Shown here one piece after another: positions 1-7,754 of a stretch of DNA of 25,899 nucleotides. The notes under the pieces were generated by a model, which saw nothing but the letters and a program-made list of their open reading frames with translations, was not told the DNA's origin and searched no databases. Location: IMG/VR virus record IMGVR_UViG_3300042450_000011, positions 1 through 25,899 of that record; one strand, 5' to 3'. The DNA comes from a virus. The position numbers and the translations under genes were made by a program. Position 1 is the first letter of the stretch. Every line of letters starts with the position of its first letter.

Positions 1-8
1 ATTATATT

Positions 9-57
9 AATGACTACGAGGGGGTAGCCTCTCGAATTATTGCGTAGCTAAGTCATT
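9..57. repeat. Nested inverted repeats (hairpin) upstream of terS
   Basis: The inner arms CGAGGGG (17-23) and CCTCTCG (28-34) pair over seven positions, one of them G-T, around a GTAG loop. The outer arms AATGACT (9-15) and AGTCATT (51-57) are perfectly complementary. This could be a terminator of an upstream transcript, a terminase-binding or packaging-site element, or a structured leader. No T-run follows, so the terminator reading is weak. Confidence 0.45.
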
Positions 58-132
58 GAAAGACAAAGAGAAACTAAAAAAAAGACGCGACCTTCCTGAG
101 CATAGCGCGCAGGCAATTACGCGAAAACCAGT

Positions 133-161
133 TTGACAAATGTCAGAATTAATACTTAGAC
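133..161 (+). promoter_or_regulatory. Possible promoter -35 with overlapping operator-like repeat
   Basis: A consensus TTGACA hexamer lies at 133-138 and overlaps the inverted repeat TGACA-AA-TGTCA (134-145). At the expected 17-base spacing the -10 region reads TTAGAC, a poor match to TATAAT, so a standard sigma-70 promoter is not well supported. The position just before the first late gene makes a regulated late promoter plausible but unproven. Confidence 0.2.
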
Positions 162-168
162 TCCGCGC

Positions 169-636
169 ATGAACCGAAAAGCCCCAGAATTACACCTGAT
201 CGACGGAACGCACAAACGTGCAGCGATTCAAGCCGCGCCGATCCCGGACCAACTCAAAAAAAGAATCCCGCAAGCTGAGTGGATGGACAACTATGACGCT
301 TGGGACAAAGCGCAGTTCATAGATGAGACTTCCGAATTCTTATATGAGGTCTACGGCATAGGCAACAATCAAGACAAGCACGCACTGGCGATGCTGGCAG
401 ACCATATCGACACTTATATAAAATGCACCAAAGGCATTTCAGCTAATGGCGTGATTATTAAGTTTGACAACTCGGCGGTCGGAGCAAATCCTTATATCAA
501 TATTCGCAACAAAACTATGACGCTAATCATTCAGCTAATGAATGAACTAGGATTGACCCCTCGGAGCCGCTTGGCATCCGGTAAGGTCGAGTCTGAAAGT
601 GAAGTAGCTATCTTCATGCGAGGTCCAGAAGGTTGA
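169..636 (+). CDS. terS: Terminase small subunit (P27-like)
   Basis: This 155-residue protein looks like a P27-family small terminase subunit. Such subunits bind the packaging site on phage DNA and load the large subunit. The N-terminus (PELHLIDGTHKR) matches the short basic 'L..L.GT.KR' entry of that family, and the C-terminal half contains a helical 'MNELGLTPRSRL' segment, a pattern common to the family (LGLTP.SR). Length is within the usual 130-170 residues. The stop codon overlaps the TTG start of the large terminase by four bases (TTGA), which also supports the pairing. The ATG has no clear Shine-Dalgarno sequence, but the family-like N-terminus supports it. The alternative, an unrelated DNA-binding protein, is unlikely given the neighbour. 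Confidence 0.85.
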   Translation: MNRKAPELHLIDGTHKRAAIQAAPIPDQLKKRIPQAEWMDNYDAWDKAQFIDETSEFLYEVYGIGNNQDKHALAMLADHIDTYIKCTKGISANGVIIKFDNSAVGANPYINIRNKTMTLIIQLMNELGLTPRSRLASGKVESESEVAIFMRGPEG

Positions 637-2300
637 GTTGGGAAGATGGCGTCCTTTACGCAAAGGCTGTAGTACGGGGTGATGAAAGTGTCTGCACCGA
701 AATTCGTCTATCCTGTCAGCGATTCCTTAATCAGTACGAAAACCAAGAATGGGAATGGGAGTTCGACGCTCGTTATGTCGAACACGTCTTAGGATTCGCG
801 TCTCGTCTCGTTCATACCAAAGGCCCACTAGCTGGTCAGCCTATCGTACTCGCCCCATTTCAAGAACTGTTGATCTGCGCGGTTTACGGCTTTCGTAAGA
901 AGGGCGATAGAAAAAAGCGAATGGTAACGGATGTAATACTATTCATCCCTCGCAAGTCTGGGAAGTCTACGCTCACCGCGGTGATTGCACTTTATGAACT
1001 GGTCTGCGGAGAGAAGGGTTCTGAGGTCTTTACTGTCGCAACCAATAGAGAACAAGCCACAATCGTTTTTGATGCAGCTAAAGGCTTCATAGAGAGTATG
1101 GAGAACCCTCTAATGGCTAATCAGTTCGTAGTGAGCAAGTATGAGATAAAAAGAAAGGGCGATACGCAGTCGATGTTCAAAGCATTGTCCCGCGATACCA
1201 AAAAGACGGGCGATGGGAAAAACCCTTCGTGCGTTATCGTAGATGAAGCGGCGCAGGTACTCGACCGAAACACTATCGAAGTATTACATTCTGGGATGGT
1301 GGCAAGAAAGAACCCGCTACGGATATATATTACAACGGCGTCATTTACTAAAGACACAAAGTTCCACGAGGATTTGGTGATGTACAAGTCTATGCTGCAC
1401 GGGGAGGCGGTAGATAACCCTCGGTGGTTCGGTTTGCTCTATGGACTCGATCTACAAGATGACTGGCACGATCCGGCGGTCTGGGGGAAAGCTAACCCGA
1501 TGCACGGCGTATCAGTATTTGAAGAAGCAATTAAACAACGAGCCGACGAAGCAAGTCACAAACCAGCGGCACTTAATGAGTTCCTATGCAAGACGCTGAA
1601 TGTATTTGTATCTGCTAACACCGCGTGGATCGACCGCCAGCACTGGGATGACCCGATATGTATCAAAGAACCTAGACCAGAACCCGAAGCCGTGTTTATG
1701 GGATTCGATCTGGCAGCTACGCGAGATCTGAACGCTGTCTGCACTTTAAAGCGATACGGGGAATTGGACTTTGACGCGGAGTGGAAGTTCTTTTTGCCGG
1801 AAGAAGGTTTGGCTTTAATACCTAACCACTATCAAGATATATTTAGGGTTGCTATCGCCAGCGGGATACTACAGATCACAGAAGGCAACGTGATGGACGA
1901 TAGAGAAATCTCCGACTACATTAAATCGCAGTGCGAGATATATGATGTGAAAGAAGTAGGATATGACGCTTACAACGCGGCTTCGATTGTAGCCCGATTG
2001 CATGATGCTGGCGTACCAGTAAAAAAAGTAGGACAGGGAATGGGCGTATTAAATAACCCATCAAAGTTCATTGAAAAGATGATTATGAGCAAACAGATCA
2101 CGCACAGGGGCAATCCGTTTGTCGGATGGCAGCTAGGAAATTGCGAAGTGTACACGGACGTTAATTCAAATATAAAAGTAAGGAAGAACGAGGCTGACAA
2201 ATCGGCGAAGGTAGATGGTATTATCGCTTTAATTATTGCAGCGCATTGTGCATTAGATAACCCATTCGTTTCAAATAGCTTCGGTTTCAGAAGTTTTTGA
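633..2300 (+). CDS. terL: Terminase large subunit
   Basis: This is the ATPase-nuclease motor that cuts concatemeric DNA and pumps it into the prohead through the portal. The 555-residue length is typical of the HK97/Terminase_1-type family. The Walker A motif PRKSGKST is at residues 106-113 and the Walker B motif CVIVDE at about 200-205, with the DE pair being D204/E205. Candidate nuclease metal ligands are D359 (FMGFDLAA), D445 (VGYDAYN) and D528 (AKVDGIIAL). The start is TTG at 633, overlapping the terS stop; a GAGG at 620-623 can serve as ribosome site, and the following residues (YAKAVVRGDE...C.RFL) match the usual start of this family. No truncation is seen. Confidence 0.95.
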   Translation: MSWEDGVLYAKAVVRGDESVCTEIRLSCQRFLNQYENQEWEWEFDARYVEHVLGFASRLVHTKGPLAGQPIVLAPFQELLICAVYGFRKKGDRKKRMVTDVILFIPRKSGKSTLTAVIALYELVCGEKGSEVFTVATNREQATIVFDAAKGFIESMENPLMANQFVVSKYEIKRKGDTQSMFKALSRDTKKTGDGKNPSCVIVDEAAQVLDRNTIEVLHSGMVARKNPLRIYITTASFTKDTKFHEDLVMYKSMLHGEAVDNPRWFGLLYGLDLQDDWHDPAVWGKANPMHGVSVFEEAIKQRADEASHKPAALNEFLCKTLNVFVSANTAWIDRQHWDDPICIKEPRPEPEAVFMGFDLAATRDLNAVCTLKRYGELDFDAEWKFFLPEEGLALIPNHYQDIFRVAIASGILQITEGNVMDDREISDYIKSQCEIYDVKEVGYDAYNAASIVARLHDAGVPVKKVGQGMGVLNNPSKFIEKMIMSKQITHRGNPFVGWQLGNCEVYTDVNSNIKVRKNEADKSAKVDGIIALIIAAHCALDNPFVSNSFGFRSF

Positions 2301-2331
2301 TGTAATATCAGGGAAATTTGCGGGGGTTTCG

Positions 2332-3726
2332 ATGGGTATACTAGATATTTTTAAGAGTAAAGCCACACTTCAAAAGGAAGCTAATACAGTTCTGGGGCAG
2401 TTACAACTAGGGAATCAGGTTGTCTACGCCACCGCAGGTCAGCAGTCCACCTCCTCGCAGCTACTCTATGTAACAACTAGCAGCACTACGGTCGCAGGTC
2501 GCGTTATAGATGTATCCGCACTGACGCGGAACTCTACTATTATGTCGTGCGTAGGGGTTAAGGCTCGATCGCTGGCACAATGCTCTCTGTCTGTAATGTC
2601 TAAGAACGATGACGGCACTTTTACCAACGCCCTTACTGATCCGAAGATAGGCAATAGAGAGAAGGCTAAAGCGAAACAGGTTCTAGCATTGCTAACGAAC
2701 CCTAATAACTTTCAGAGTCAGTACGAGTTCTGGTATCAGTGGTGTATGTGGCAAGACATAAGCGGCGAGTCGTTCACGCTATGGTGGAGAAAAGACCAGA
2801 AGGATAGTCTATCGACCCCGCTAGAAATGTATATGCTGGATTCGACCCTTATTACGGTTATTCTGAATCCTACCCGCTATCCTTCATATCGCCTCTCTAC
2901 CCCGTCCTATGGGTTCAGTAAGGATCAGCCGCTAGAATCTCATCAAGTTATGCACATTAAAGAAGCCCCGTGGCAGGGATCAAGCGGGTTTAATAAGGGC
3001 ATATTGGCAACGGAGTTAGTAGCACTCGATCAGGACATAGACGTTTACGCCAACTTCATTATGCAGAACGGCGCGAAGCCCTCTGGCATTTTTACTACCG
3101 ATCAAGTTATCCCAGACGCAAAGTATAAAGAAGTAGCAAGCCGTCTCAAAGAGACGTGGAACGCAATGACGGGAAGTAGGAATACAGACTTGAGTAAAGC
3201 AGGTCAGGGAATGTTATTAGATCAGGGGATGCAATATACCCCGGTCGATATGTTGACTTTGCAAGACGCTCAGACTGCTGAATTAAAGATTCAGACTATG
3301 AAGCGGATATGTGGACTATTCGGCGTATCTCCTCAAATGATAGGGGTATCCGATGGGAAATTTAATAACACTCAAACTATGCTCGACGAGTTCTACAAAA
3401 CAACTATGTACCCGATGATTATCAACATAGAGCAGAAGTTGAAACAGCATCTATTAAAAGGCTACCCTAACCTTTCGATCCGATTTGATACTAAAGACTT
3501 TCTAAAGGGTGCAGCCCTAGATCAAATGAATTTTGTGGTAGCCGGAGTATCTAACGGGATATTTACCCCAAATGAAGCGAGAGAATATTTGAATATGGAT
3601 ATGATCGCTGATGGAGATGAGTTAACAGGTGGCACAGATGGTGGTATGATAGCTGGAACAAGTCCACAAGATACTGGCGGTGGCGGCGGGAATCAAACGA
3701 GTAAAATGAACATAGGAAAAACATGA
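2332..3726 (+). CDS. Portal protein (HK97 type)
   Basis: This 464-residue protein forms the dodecameric ring at one capsid vertex through which DNA enters and leaves, and to which the connector binds. Support comes from its position between terminase and protease, its length (HK97-type portals are about 400-500 residues), and family-like features. These include an N-terminal 'SALTRNSTIMSCVGVKARSLAQ' type segment, a central 'VMHIKEAPWQGSSGFNKG' segment, and the clip/stem-like 'RICGLFGVSPQMIG' followed by 'NNTQTMLDEFYKTTMYPMI'. The C-terminus is glycine-rich (GGGGG) and probably disordered. A GGGGG run at 2321-2325 serves as ribosome site. The end overlaps the next small ORF by four bases (ATGA). 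Confidence 0.93.
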   Translation: MGILDIFKSKATLQKEANTVLGQLQLGNQVVYATAGQQSTSSQLLYVTTSSTTVAGRVIDVSALTRNSTIMSCVGVKARSLAQCSLSVMSKNDDGTFTNALTDPKIGNREKAKAKQVLALLTNPNNFQSQYEFWYQWCMWQDISGESFTLWWRKDQKDSLSTPLEMYMLDSTLITVILNPTRYPSYRLSTPSYGFSKDQPLESHQVMHIKEAPWQGSSGFNKGILATELVALDQDIDVYANFIMQNGAKPSGIFTTDQVIPDAKYKEVASRLKETWNAMTGSRNTDLSKAGQGMLLDQGMQYTPVDMLTLQDAQTAELKIQTMKRICGLFGVSPQMIGVSDGKFNNTQTMLDEFYKTTMYPMIINIEQKLKQHLLKGYPNLSIRFDTKDFLKGAALDQMNFVVAGVSNGIFTPNEAREYLNMDMIADGDELTGGTDGGMIAGTSPQDTGGGGGNQTSKMNIGKT

Positions 3727-3920
3727 GCATTCTCGATAAGATACTAAGTTTTTTTGCTAAACAAGTGCGGAAGTCAGACGTTATTATTCCGGTTATTCTT
3801 GAGAAGCCACACACTATAAAAGATAACAATCAATCTATTAACAGTGGGGCAGTCAATGAAAAATCTGATGCTGGTTTGCGAAGCGAAACTAAGCCTAGAC
3901 GAAAGCGAGTCAAGCAGTAA
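3723..3920 (+). CDS. Small basic protein of unknown function, overlapping the protease gene
   Basis: I do not recognise this 65-residue product. Its N-terminus is hydrophobic/amphipathic (MSILDKILSFFAKQVRK) and its C-terminus strongly basic (KPRRKRVKQ). The start overlaps the portal stop (ATGA), and the last 65 bases run in another frame through the start of the prohead protease. The portal-to-protease distance is otherwise too large for this compact operon, which favours a real gene. It could also serve mainly to couple translation of the protease. The coding signal is modest. Confidence 0.5.
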   Translation: MSILDKILSFFAKQVRKSDVIIPVILEKPHTIKDNNQSINSGAVNEKSDAGLRSETKPRRKRVKQ

Positions 3921-4638
3921 TCGAGGCAACATAGAGGCTCGTGCTACTACTTGGGGTGCGAGAGAAGGACTAGACGGCAGGCGATTTAACTATCAGCCCG
4001 AAGGCTTTGCTCAATGGGCTGAAAATTTCCACAAAATGGAAAAGCCGCTACCTATGTTCTTAAACCATAACGACAGCGGTATGCCTGTCGGTCAGTGGAA
4101 CGAGTTTATCTTTGATGAAGAAGGTATGACCGCCAAAGGGCAGATCTACATGAATACAGTAGGCGGCTCTGATCTTCATTCTGTATTAAAAGAATCTCCC
4201 AATATGTTCGGTGGCGTTTCTGTCGGCGCATACGCTGATGAAGCCATTATGGTTGACGCAGAAGGAAATCCATCACAAGAGGCTGACGGATACTTTAGAA
4301 TTACTAAAGGCGGTCTGCGGGAAGTCTCTGTCGTAATGTACCCTAACAATCCTAATTCAGAAATCAGTAGGCTGGAAGCATTTAATGCTGAAGGACAGCT
4401 AATGATTCGAGTAATCGAAAAGACTCTGCGGGAAGCAGGGTTAACGCGAAAAGATGCGACCACCGCATCTATGGTATTCAAGAAAATAGTGGATGCGCGG
4501 GAAGCCACCCATAAAAATCTTGACACTCAACCAACTCAGGGGGAGCCTGATGCGGTGGCAACAAAGCAAGCCGACGAAATTCTTAAAGCCCTAAAAGAGC
4601 GGGAATTACTGAAGGCATTAAATCAACGTCTTAAATAA
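3856..4638 (+). CDS. Prohead maturation protease (HK97 family, S78-like)
   Basis: This serine protease is expected to cleave the scaffold domain from the capsid protein, and then itself, inside the prohead. The reading frame is open from a GTG at 3844, but I place the start at ATG 3856, seven bases after a GGGG at 3846-3849, giving 260 residues. The likely catalytic His is H71 (FLNHND) and the likely Ser is S122 (GGVSVGAY), spaced as in the family. The segment GGLREVSVVMYPNNPNSEI matches the family signature around 'L.EVS.V..PANP.A'. The C-terminal third is charged and helical (DEILKALKERELLKAL), a possible internal scaffold-interaction tail. The gene sits directly before the capsid genes. 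Confidence 0.9.
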   Translation: MKNLMLVCEAKLSLDESESSSNRGNIEARATTWGAREGLDGRRFNYQPEGFAQWAENFHKMEKPLPMFLNHNDSGMPVGQWNEFIFDEEGMTAKGQIYMNTVGGSDLHSVLKESPNMFGGVSVGAYADEAIMVDAEGNPSQEADGYFRITKGGLREVSVVMYPNNPNSEISRLEAFNAEGQLMIRVIEKTLREAGLTRKDATTASMVFKKIVDAREATHKNLDTQPTQGEPDAVATKQADEILKALKERELLKALNQRLK

Positions 4639-4649
4639 AGGAAATCAAA

Positions 4650-5993
4650 ATGTTAGAAGTTATCGAGAAGCTAGACCATATCGAAGCAGCTAACACTGCC
4701 AAGATCGAAGAAATCAAAAGCGAAGTAAGTGTATCTCTGGAAGCTGTACGCACAGAAGTTGAGGAGAAAGTAGCCGCCCTAGAAGCTAAGGTTGCATCTA
4801 TTCAAATCCCTTCAATCATTCAGCCTAAAGCTAAGACCGTCTCGCAAGATGTGAACCGCAGAGTTAAGGAACAACTGAGCGACTTCACGAAGTCTAGTAG
4901 CCGGATGGAAAAAGAAATTAGCCTGTTCGAGAGCGATTCCCAGTATGACGCTTTCTTAAAAGAAGCCGCTGGCCTACAGGGTTCTGGCGCGGGTGTCGGC
5001 GGTCGTACTGCCTATGATCCTGTATTCGTTGCATTGCGTTTGGCTAATCCTATGCGCGGCGTATCACGCACCGTTGCAACTGATGGCTCTACCTATCAAT
5101 TCCGCGCCAAAATTGGCAACACTGGTCCGGCTTGGGGCTATCCTATCCAGAACAACGGATCGGCTACCACAGTCGCAACCAATATCTGGCAACTAACTTT
5201 GCAAGATATTAATGTTCAGTTCCCATTGCGTACCGCTGCATTGGACGATATTGACGGTCTGGAAAGCAACGTAGTCTCAGATATGTTGGTCGAGTTTAGT
5301 GAGCAAGAAGGCATCTCAATGATCCAGAACAACGATCAAAGTTCCGATGCTGGCGTAATCGCTGCTACTGGTGGTATCAATGGTCTGCGCGGTCTGAATC
5401 AGTACGCTGGTGGTAACGGTGCCTACGCTCCGGGTGTAACCACTACGGCTGCATACGGAACAAGCGGTACAGGCTCTAGCAGTGGATTGTCTAGCATCGC
5501 TACCTACGATCAGTTGGTAACGAATGGCAACGCCGCTGGCGCAGCAAACATCCAGTACAAGGACGTTATTAACTTCATCTATGCTTTGCCACAACAGTAT
5601 TGGACTACCTCTGCACGTTTCGTTATCAATCCAATCTTGCTTTCACAGATTCGCGGATTGACCGATGACAACGGCACGCCAGTATTCGAGCGTATGAGTC
5701 CTCTGGAAACAGACGGAATCGTAGGTCGCTTGTGTGGATTTGATGTTGTTGTAAACAAGTATCTGGATACCCCTAGTTACGCTGGCGTAAACAAAAATAA
5801 CCTTTACCCAATGTATTTTGGTGACTGGTCACGCGGGCATACCATCGTCGATCGTTTGAATATGGTTCTCCGCAGGTACGATCAGACTCTCCCCGGATTT
5901 ATTACTTTCTTCGGCGAGAAGCGTCTATGTACCAGCGTGGTTGATCCTTTCAGCATCATCCGTTACCGTTCAACCTATACGGCTAACGACTAA
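4650..5993 (+). CDS. Major capsid protein 1, with N-terminal delta (scaffold) domain
   Basis: This 447-residue protein is a major capsid protein of the HK97 fold. Residues 1 to about 105 form a charged, coiled-coil-like delta domain (VEEKVAALEAKVASIQ), which in HK97 acts as scaffold and is removed by the protease. The mature-like part begins near K107-E108 (KEAAGLQGSGAGVGG) and runs through family-like elements such as 'ANPMRGVSRTV' and 'PGFITFFGEKR'. A cleavage point near residue 107 is inferred by analogy with HK97, where it follows residue 103. An AAAGGA site (4637-4642) precedes the ATG. The gene follows the protease by 11 bases and is followed by a terminator-like hairpin. The next gene is a clear paralogue. 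Confidence 0.92.
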   Translation: MLEVIEKLDHIEAANTAKIEEIKSEVSVSLEAVRTEVEEKVAALEAKVASIQIPSIIQPKAKTVSQDVNRRVKEQLSDFTKSSSRMEKEISLFESDSQYDAFLKEAAGLQGSGAGVGGRTAYDPVFVALRLANPMRGVSRTVATDGSTYQFRAKIGNTGPAWGYPIQNNGSATTVATNIWQLTLQDINVQFPLRTAALDDIDGLESNVVSDMLVEFSEQEGISMIQNNDQSSDAGVIAATGGINGLRGLNQYAGGNGAYAPGVTTTAAYGTSGTGSSSGLSSIATYDQLVTNGNAAGAANIQYKDVINFIYALPQQYWTTSARFVINPILLSQIRGLTDDNGTPVFERMSPLETDGIVGRLCGFDVVVNKYLDTPSYAGVNKNNLYPMYFGDWSRGHTIVDRLNMVLRRYDQTLPGFITFFGEKRLCTSVVDPFSIIRYRSTYTAND

Positions 5994-6000
5994 GAAAACG

Positions 6001-6023
6001 CGGGGGAGAAATCCCCCGTCTTT
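6001..6023 (+). terminator. Hairpin with T-rich tail between the two capsid genes
   Basis: CGGGGGA (6001-6007) and TCCCCCG (6012-6018) form a perfect seven-base-pair stem closed by a GAAA tetraloop and followed by TCTTT. An upstream AAAAC tract could extend the pairing imperfectly. The structure lies seven bases after the capsid 1 stop and 25 bases before the capsid 2 start. It resembles an intrinsic terminator with a short T tract. Partial termination, or protection of the upstream mRNA from 3' decay, could set the ratio of the two capsid proteins. Neither role is shown by sequence alone. Confidence 0.6.
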
Positions 6024-6043
6024 CCAATTTAAAGGAAACTCAC

Positions 6044-7081
6044 ATGAGCCTAATTCTCGAAGCAGTAAAAACAGCATTGTCCGAGGGTCGGGCTGATGTT
6101 AGTTTGAAGGAAGCAGCCGGACTTACGGGTTCTGGTACTGGTGTCGGTGGTCGCGTTATTTACGATCAAGCCTTTGCGCCATTGCGATACGGCAACCCCT
6201 TTCGTATGTGTGGCGTTCGTGAAATAACCACTATCGGTTCTGATGAAGCCTTCGTAGTCAAGACAGGTAACGCTACAGTAATCCAAACCAGCACCACGAA
6301 CCCGTGGGGCTACAGCGTAAAGAATGATGTAGGCAACTACGCCACATCTTTCTGGCAAGTCTCTGTTAAATCTATTAATGCAGTTGTGCCTATTCGGACG
6401 GCAATTATGTCCGACATTAACGGACTCGACGAGAGCATTGTATCGGACATCGCTTTAGAATTTGCACAGCAAGAAGCCCTTTCTATGATGCTGAACAATG
6501 ACCAATCTAGCGGAGCATCAACACCCCAAACTGGTCAGGTTGACGGGCTGCGCGGATTAAATTTATATGATGGAAGTACCTCGGCAGCATCTTTCGGCAC
6601 TAGCGGATCAGCAACTACTAACGGTCGGCACACGATGCTACAGACAGCCGCAGCGTCTAAAACTGTTGTTACTTACAACGACCTTACCGCTTTAGCTTCT
6701 GCACTTCCTGCACAGTATTGGATGAGTCCGTGTACAGCGTGGATGATGCACCCAAACACAATTCAATTGTTTAGGCAATTGAAAGACACCGCTGGATTCC
6801 CAGTTCTATTTGAATCAGGTGATGATGATGGTGGTTCCGTATGTAGCATTTTTGGATTCCCCGTCATTCCAAACCCATACATGAGCCAATATGCGGCAAG
6901 TCGCTACCCTATCTATCTAGCCGCTTGGGATAGCTTTATGACCATTGCCGATAACGAGATGATGAGTATTCAACGTCTTGAGCAGTATCAGCCCGGATTT
7001 ATTTCTCTGTATGCAGAGAAGCGGGTATGTTCAACCATTCGTGATGTATTTGCTGGTGTGCGCGCAGTCTGTCCAGCATAG
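6044..7081 (+). CDS. Major capsid protein 2, delta-less paralogue
   Basis: This 345-residue protein aligns along its full length with the mature part of capsid protein 1. Shared blocks are KEAAGL.GSG.GVGGR..YD..F..LR..NP.R near the start, a central SDI/SDM..EF..QE..SM..NNDQSS, then DGLRGLN and ALP.QYW, and finally PGFI...EKR.C near the end. Before the KEAAG block it has only about 21 residues instead of about 106, so it lacks the scaffold domain. It keeps an AAAGGAAA ribosome site (6031-6038). It may be a second shell or vertex subunit co-assembling with protein 1, or a duplicate whose role has changed. The intact frame and the conserved core argue against a pseudogene. Confidence 0.85.
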   Translation: MSLILEAVKTALSEGRADVSLKEAAGLTGSGTGVGGRVIYDQAFAPLRYGNPFRMCGVREITTIGSDEAFVVKTGNATVIQTSTTNPWGYSVKNDVGNYATSFWQVSVKSINAVVPIRTAIMSDINGLDESIVSDIALEFAQQEALSMMLNNDQSSGASTPQTGQVDGLRGLNLYDGSTSAASFGTSGSATTNGRHTMLQTAAASKTVVTYNDLTALASALPAQYWMSPCTAWMMHPNTIQLFRQLKDTAGFPVLFESGDDDGGSVCSIFGFPVIPNPYMSQYAASRYPIYLAAWDSFMTIADNEMMSIQRLEQYQPGFISLYAEKRVCSTIRDVFAGVRAVCPA

Positions 7082-7091
7082 GGAGTGAACT

Positions 7092-7754
7092 ATGCCAGTC
7101 GAAAATATGACGCTATCGGAGTTTTTCGGGTCAAACCGAAATCCGTATAACTATGCAAAAGTAGAACAGATAGCGCGGGACACGGTAACGCAATGGCTCT
7201 CGCTTGAGGAAATAACGCAGCAGTTAAACTTATTTCAGGACGAATCTCAGGATGCTTATCTCGAAAGCATTGAACTAGCAACTCGATTTGCCATTGAAGA
7301 TTATTTAGGGATGGCTATATTCAGCACGCAGTTCAGAGTGTATTACGGCAATTCTGGTGTGTATGGTTCTGCACTTTATCTCGACTTGCCAGAAGTATCA
7401 ATTGGATCGACAGGAGTTACAGTCAACTCAGTTAGCTATTACGGAGTGAACAGTAATGCACCAATTACTCTGGCATCAAGTAACTATTTCTACGATCAGA
7501 CAGGGAATAGAGTTGTGGTATCAGCAATACCTACCACGCTTAATCAGACCTTTGCTAATCCGATCATAGTTACATACACGCAGAACGCCAACCCTATTGC
7601 GAATTATCCTGTCGTTAAACAGGCTGGATTAATGCTGCTTACGCACATCTATAACAACAGAAGTGCGACTAGCAACGGGGCAATGAATACAACTCAAATG
7701 ATTAGTTGGGGCGTGGATACTTTACTTCGACCATACAAGCCGCTTGTGATGTAA
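7092..7754 (+). CDS. Head-tail connector protein (HK97 gp6-like)
   Basis: This 220-residue protein resembles the gp6-like adaptor family, which docks under the portal ring in HK97-like phages. The helical N-terminal half contains the typical 'LFQDESQDAYLESIELATRFAIEDYLGMAI' arrangement, a series of short helices ending in an 'A...IE.YLG' segment. A beta-rich region follows (YLDLPEVSIGSTGVTVNSVSYYG), then a final helix with 'VKQAGLMLLTHIYNNRSA'. A GGGAG site (7081-7085) precedes the ATG at the right distance. The end overlaps the start of the next gene (TAATG). Confidence 0.8.
   Translation: MPVENMTLSEFFGSNRNPYNYAKVEQIARDTVTQWLSLEEITQQLNLFQDESQDAYLESIELATRFAIEDYLGMAIFSTQFRVYYGNSGVYGSALYLDLPEVSIGSTGVTVNSVSYYGVNSNAPITLASSNYFYDQTGNRVVVSAIPTTLNQTFANPIIVTYTQNANPIANYPVVKQAGLMLLTHIYNNRSATSNGAMNTTQMISWGVDTLLRPYKPLVM

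Larger units (their letters stand above)
1..168. other. Non-coding leader upstream of the terminase genes
   Basis: I see no convincing gene here. The stretch holds two nested inverted repeats near its start, an A-rich run around 76-85, and a short TGACA/TGTCA inverted repeat at 134-145. In lambda- and HK97-like phages the packaging site (cos or pac) often lies just upstream of the small terminase gene, so this is a reasonable place to look for it. No direct sign of a cohesive end can be seen. The small terminase start at 169 lacks a clear Shine-Dalgarno sequence. Confidence 0.5.

Noticed and set aside
4176-4526. Reverse-strand open frame of 116 residues within the protease gene
   Set aside because: It lies opposite a well-supported protease with catalytic residues, has no recognisable pattern and no ribosome site; it is a shadow frame.
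5316-5594. Reverse-strand open frame within capsid gene 1
   Set aside because: It is opposite a clear capsid gene and has a biased composition produced by the capsid codons; no start context.
6044-7081. Capsid gene 2 as a pseudogene or a decoration protein
   Set aside because: The frame is intact, has a strong ribosome site, and matches the capsid core over its full length, so it is neither a remnant nor a small decoration protein.
7706-7753. Upstream GTG start extension of the head-tail joining protein
   Set aside because: The extra 16 residues overlap the connector gene and lack family pattern, while ATG 7754 overlaps the TAA stop (TAATG), the usual coupling here.
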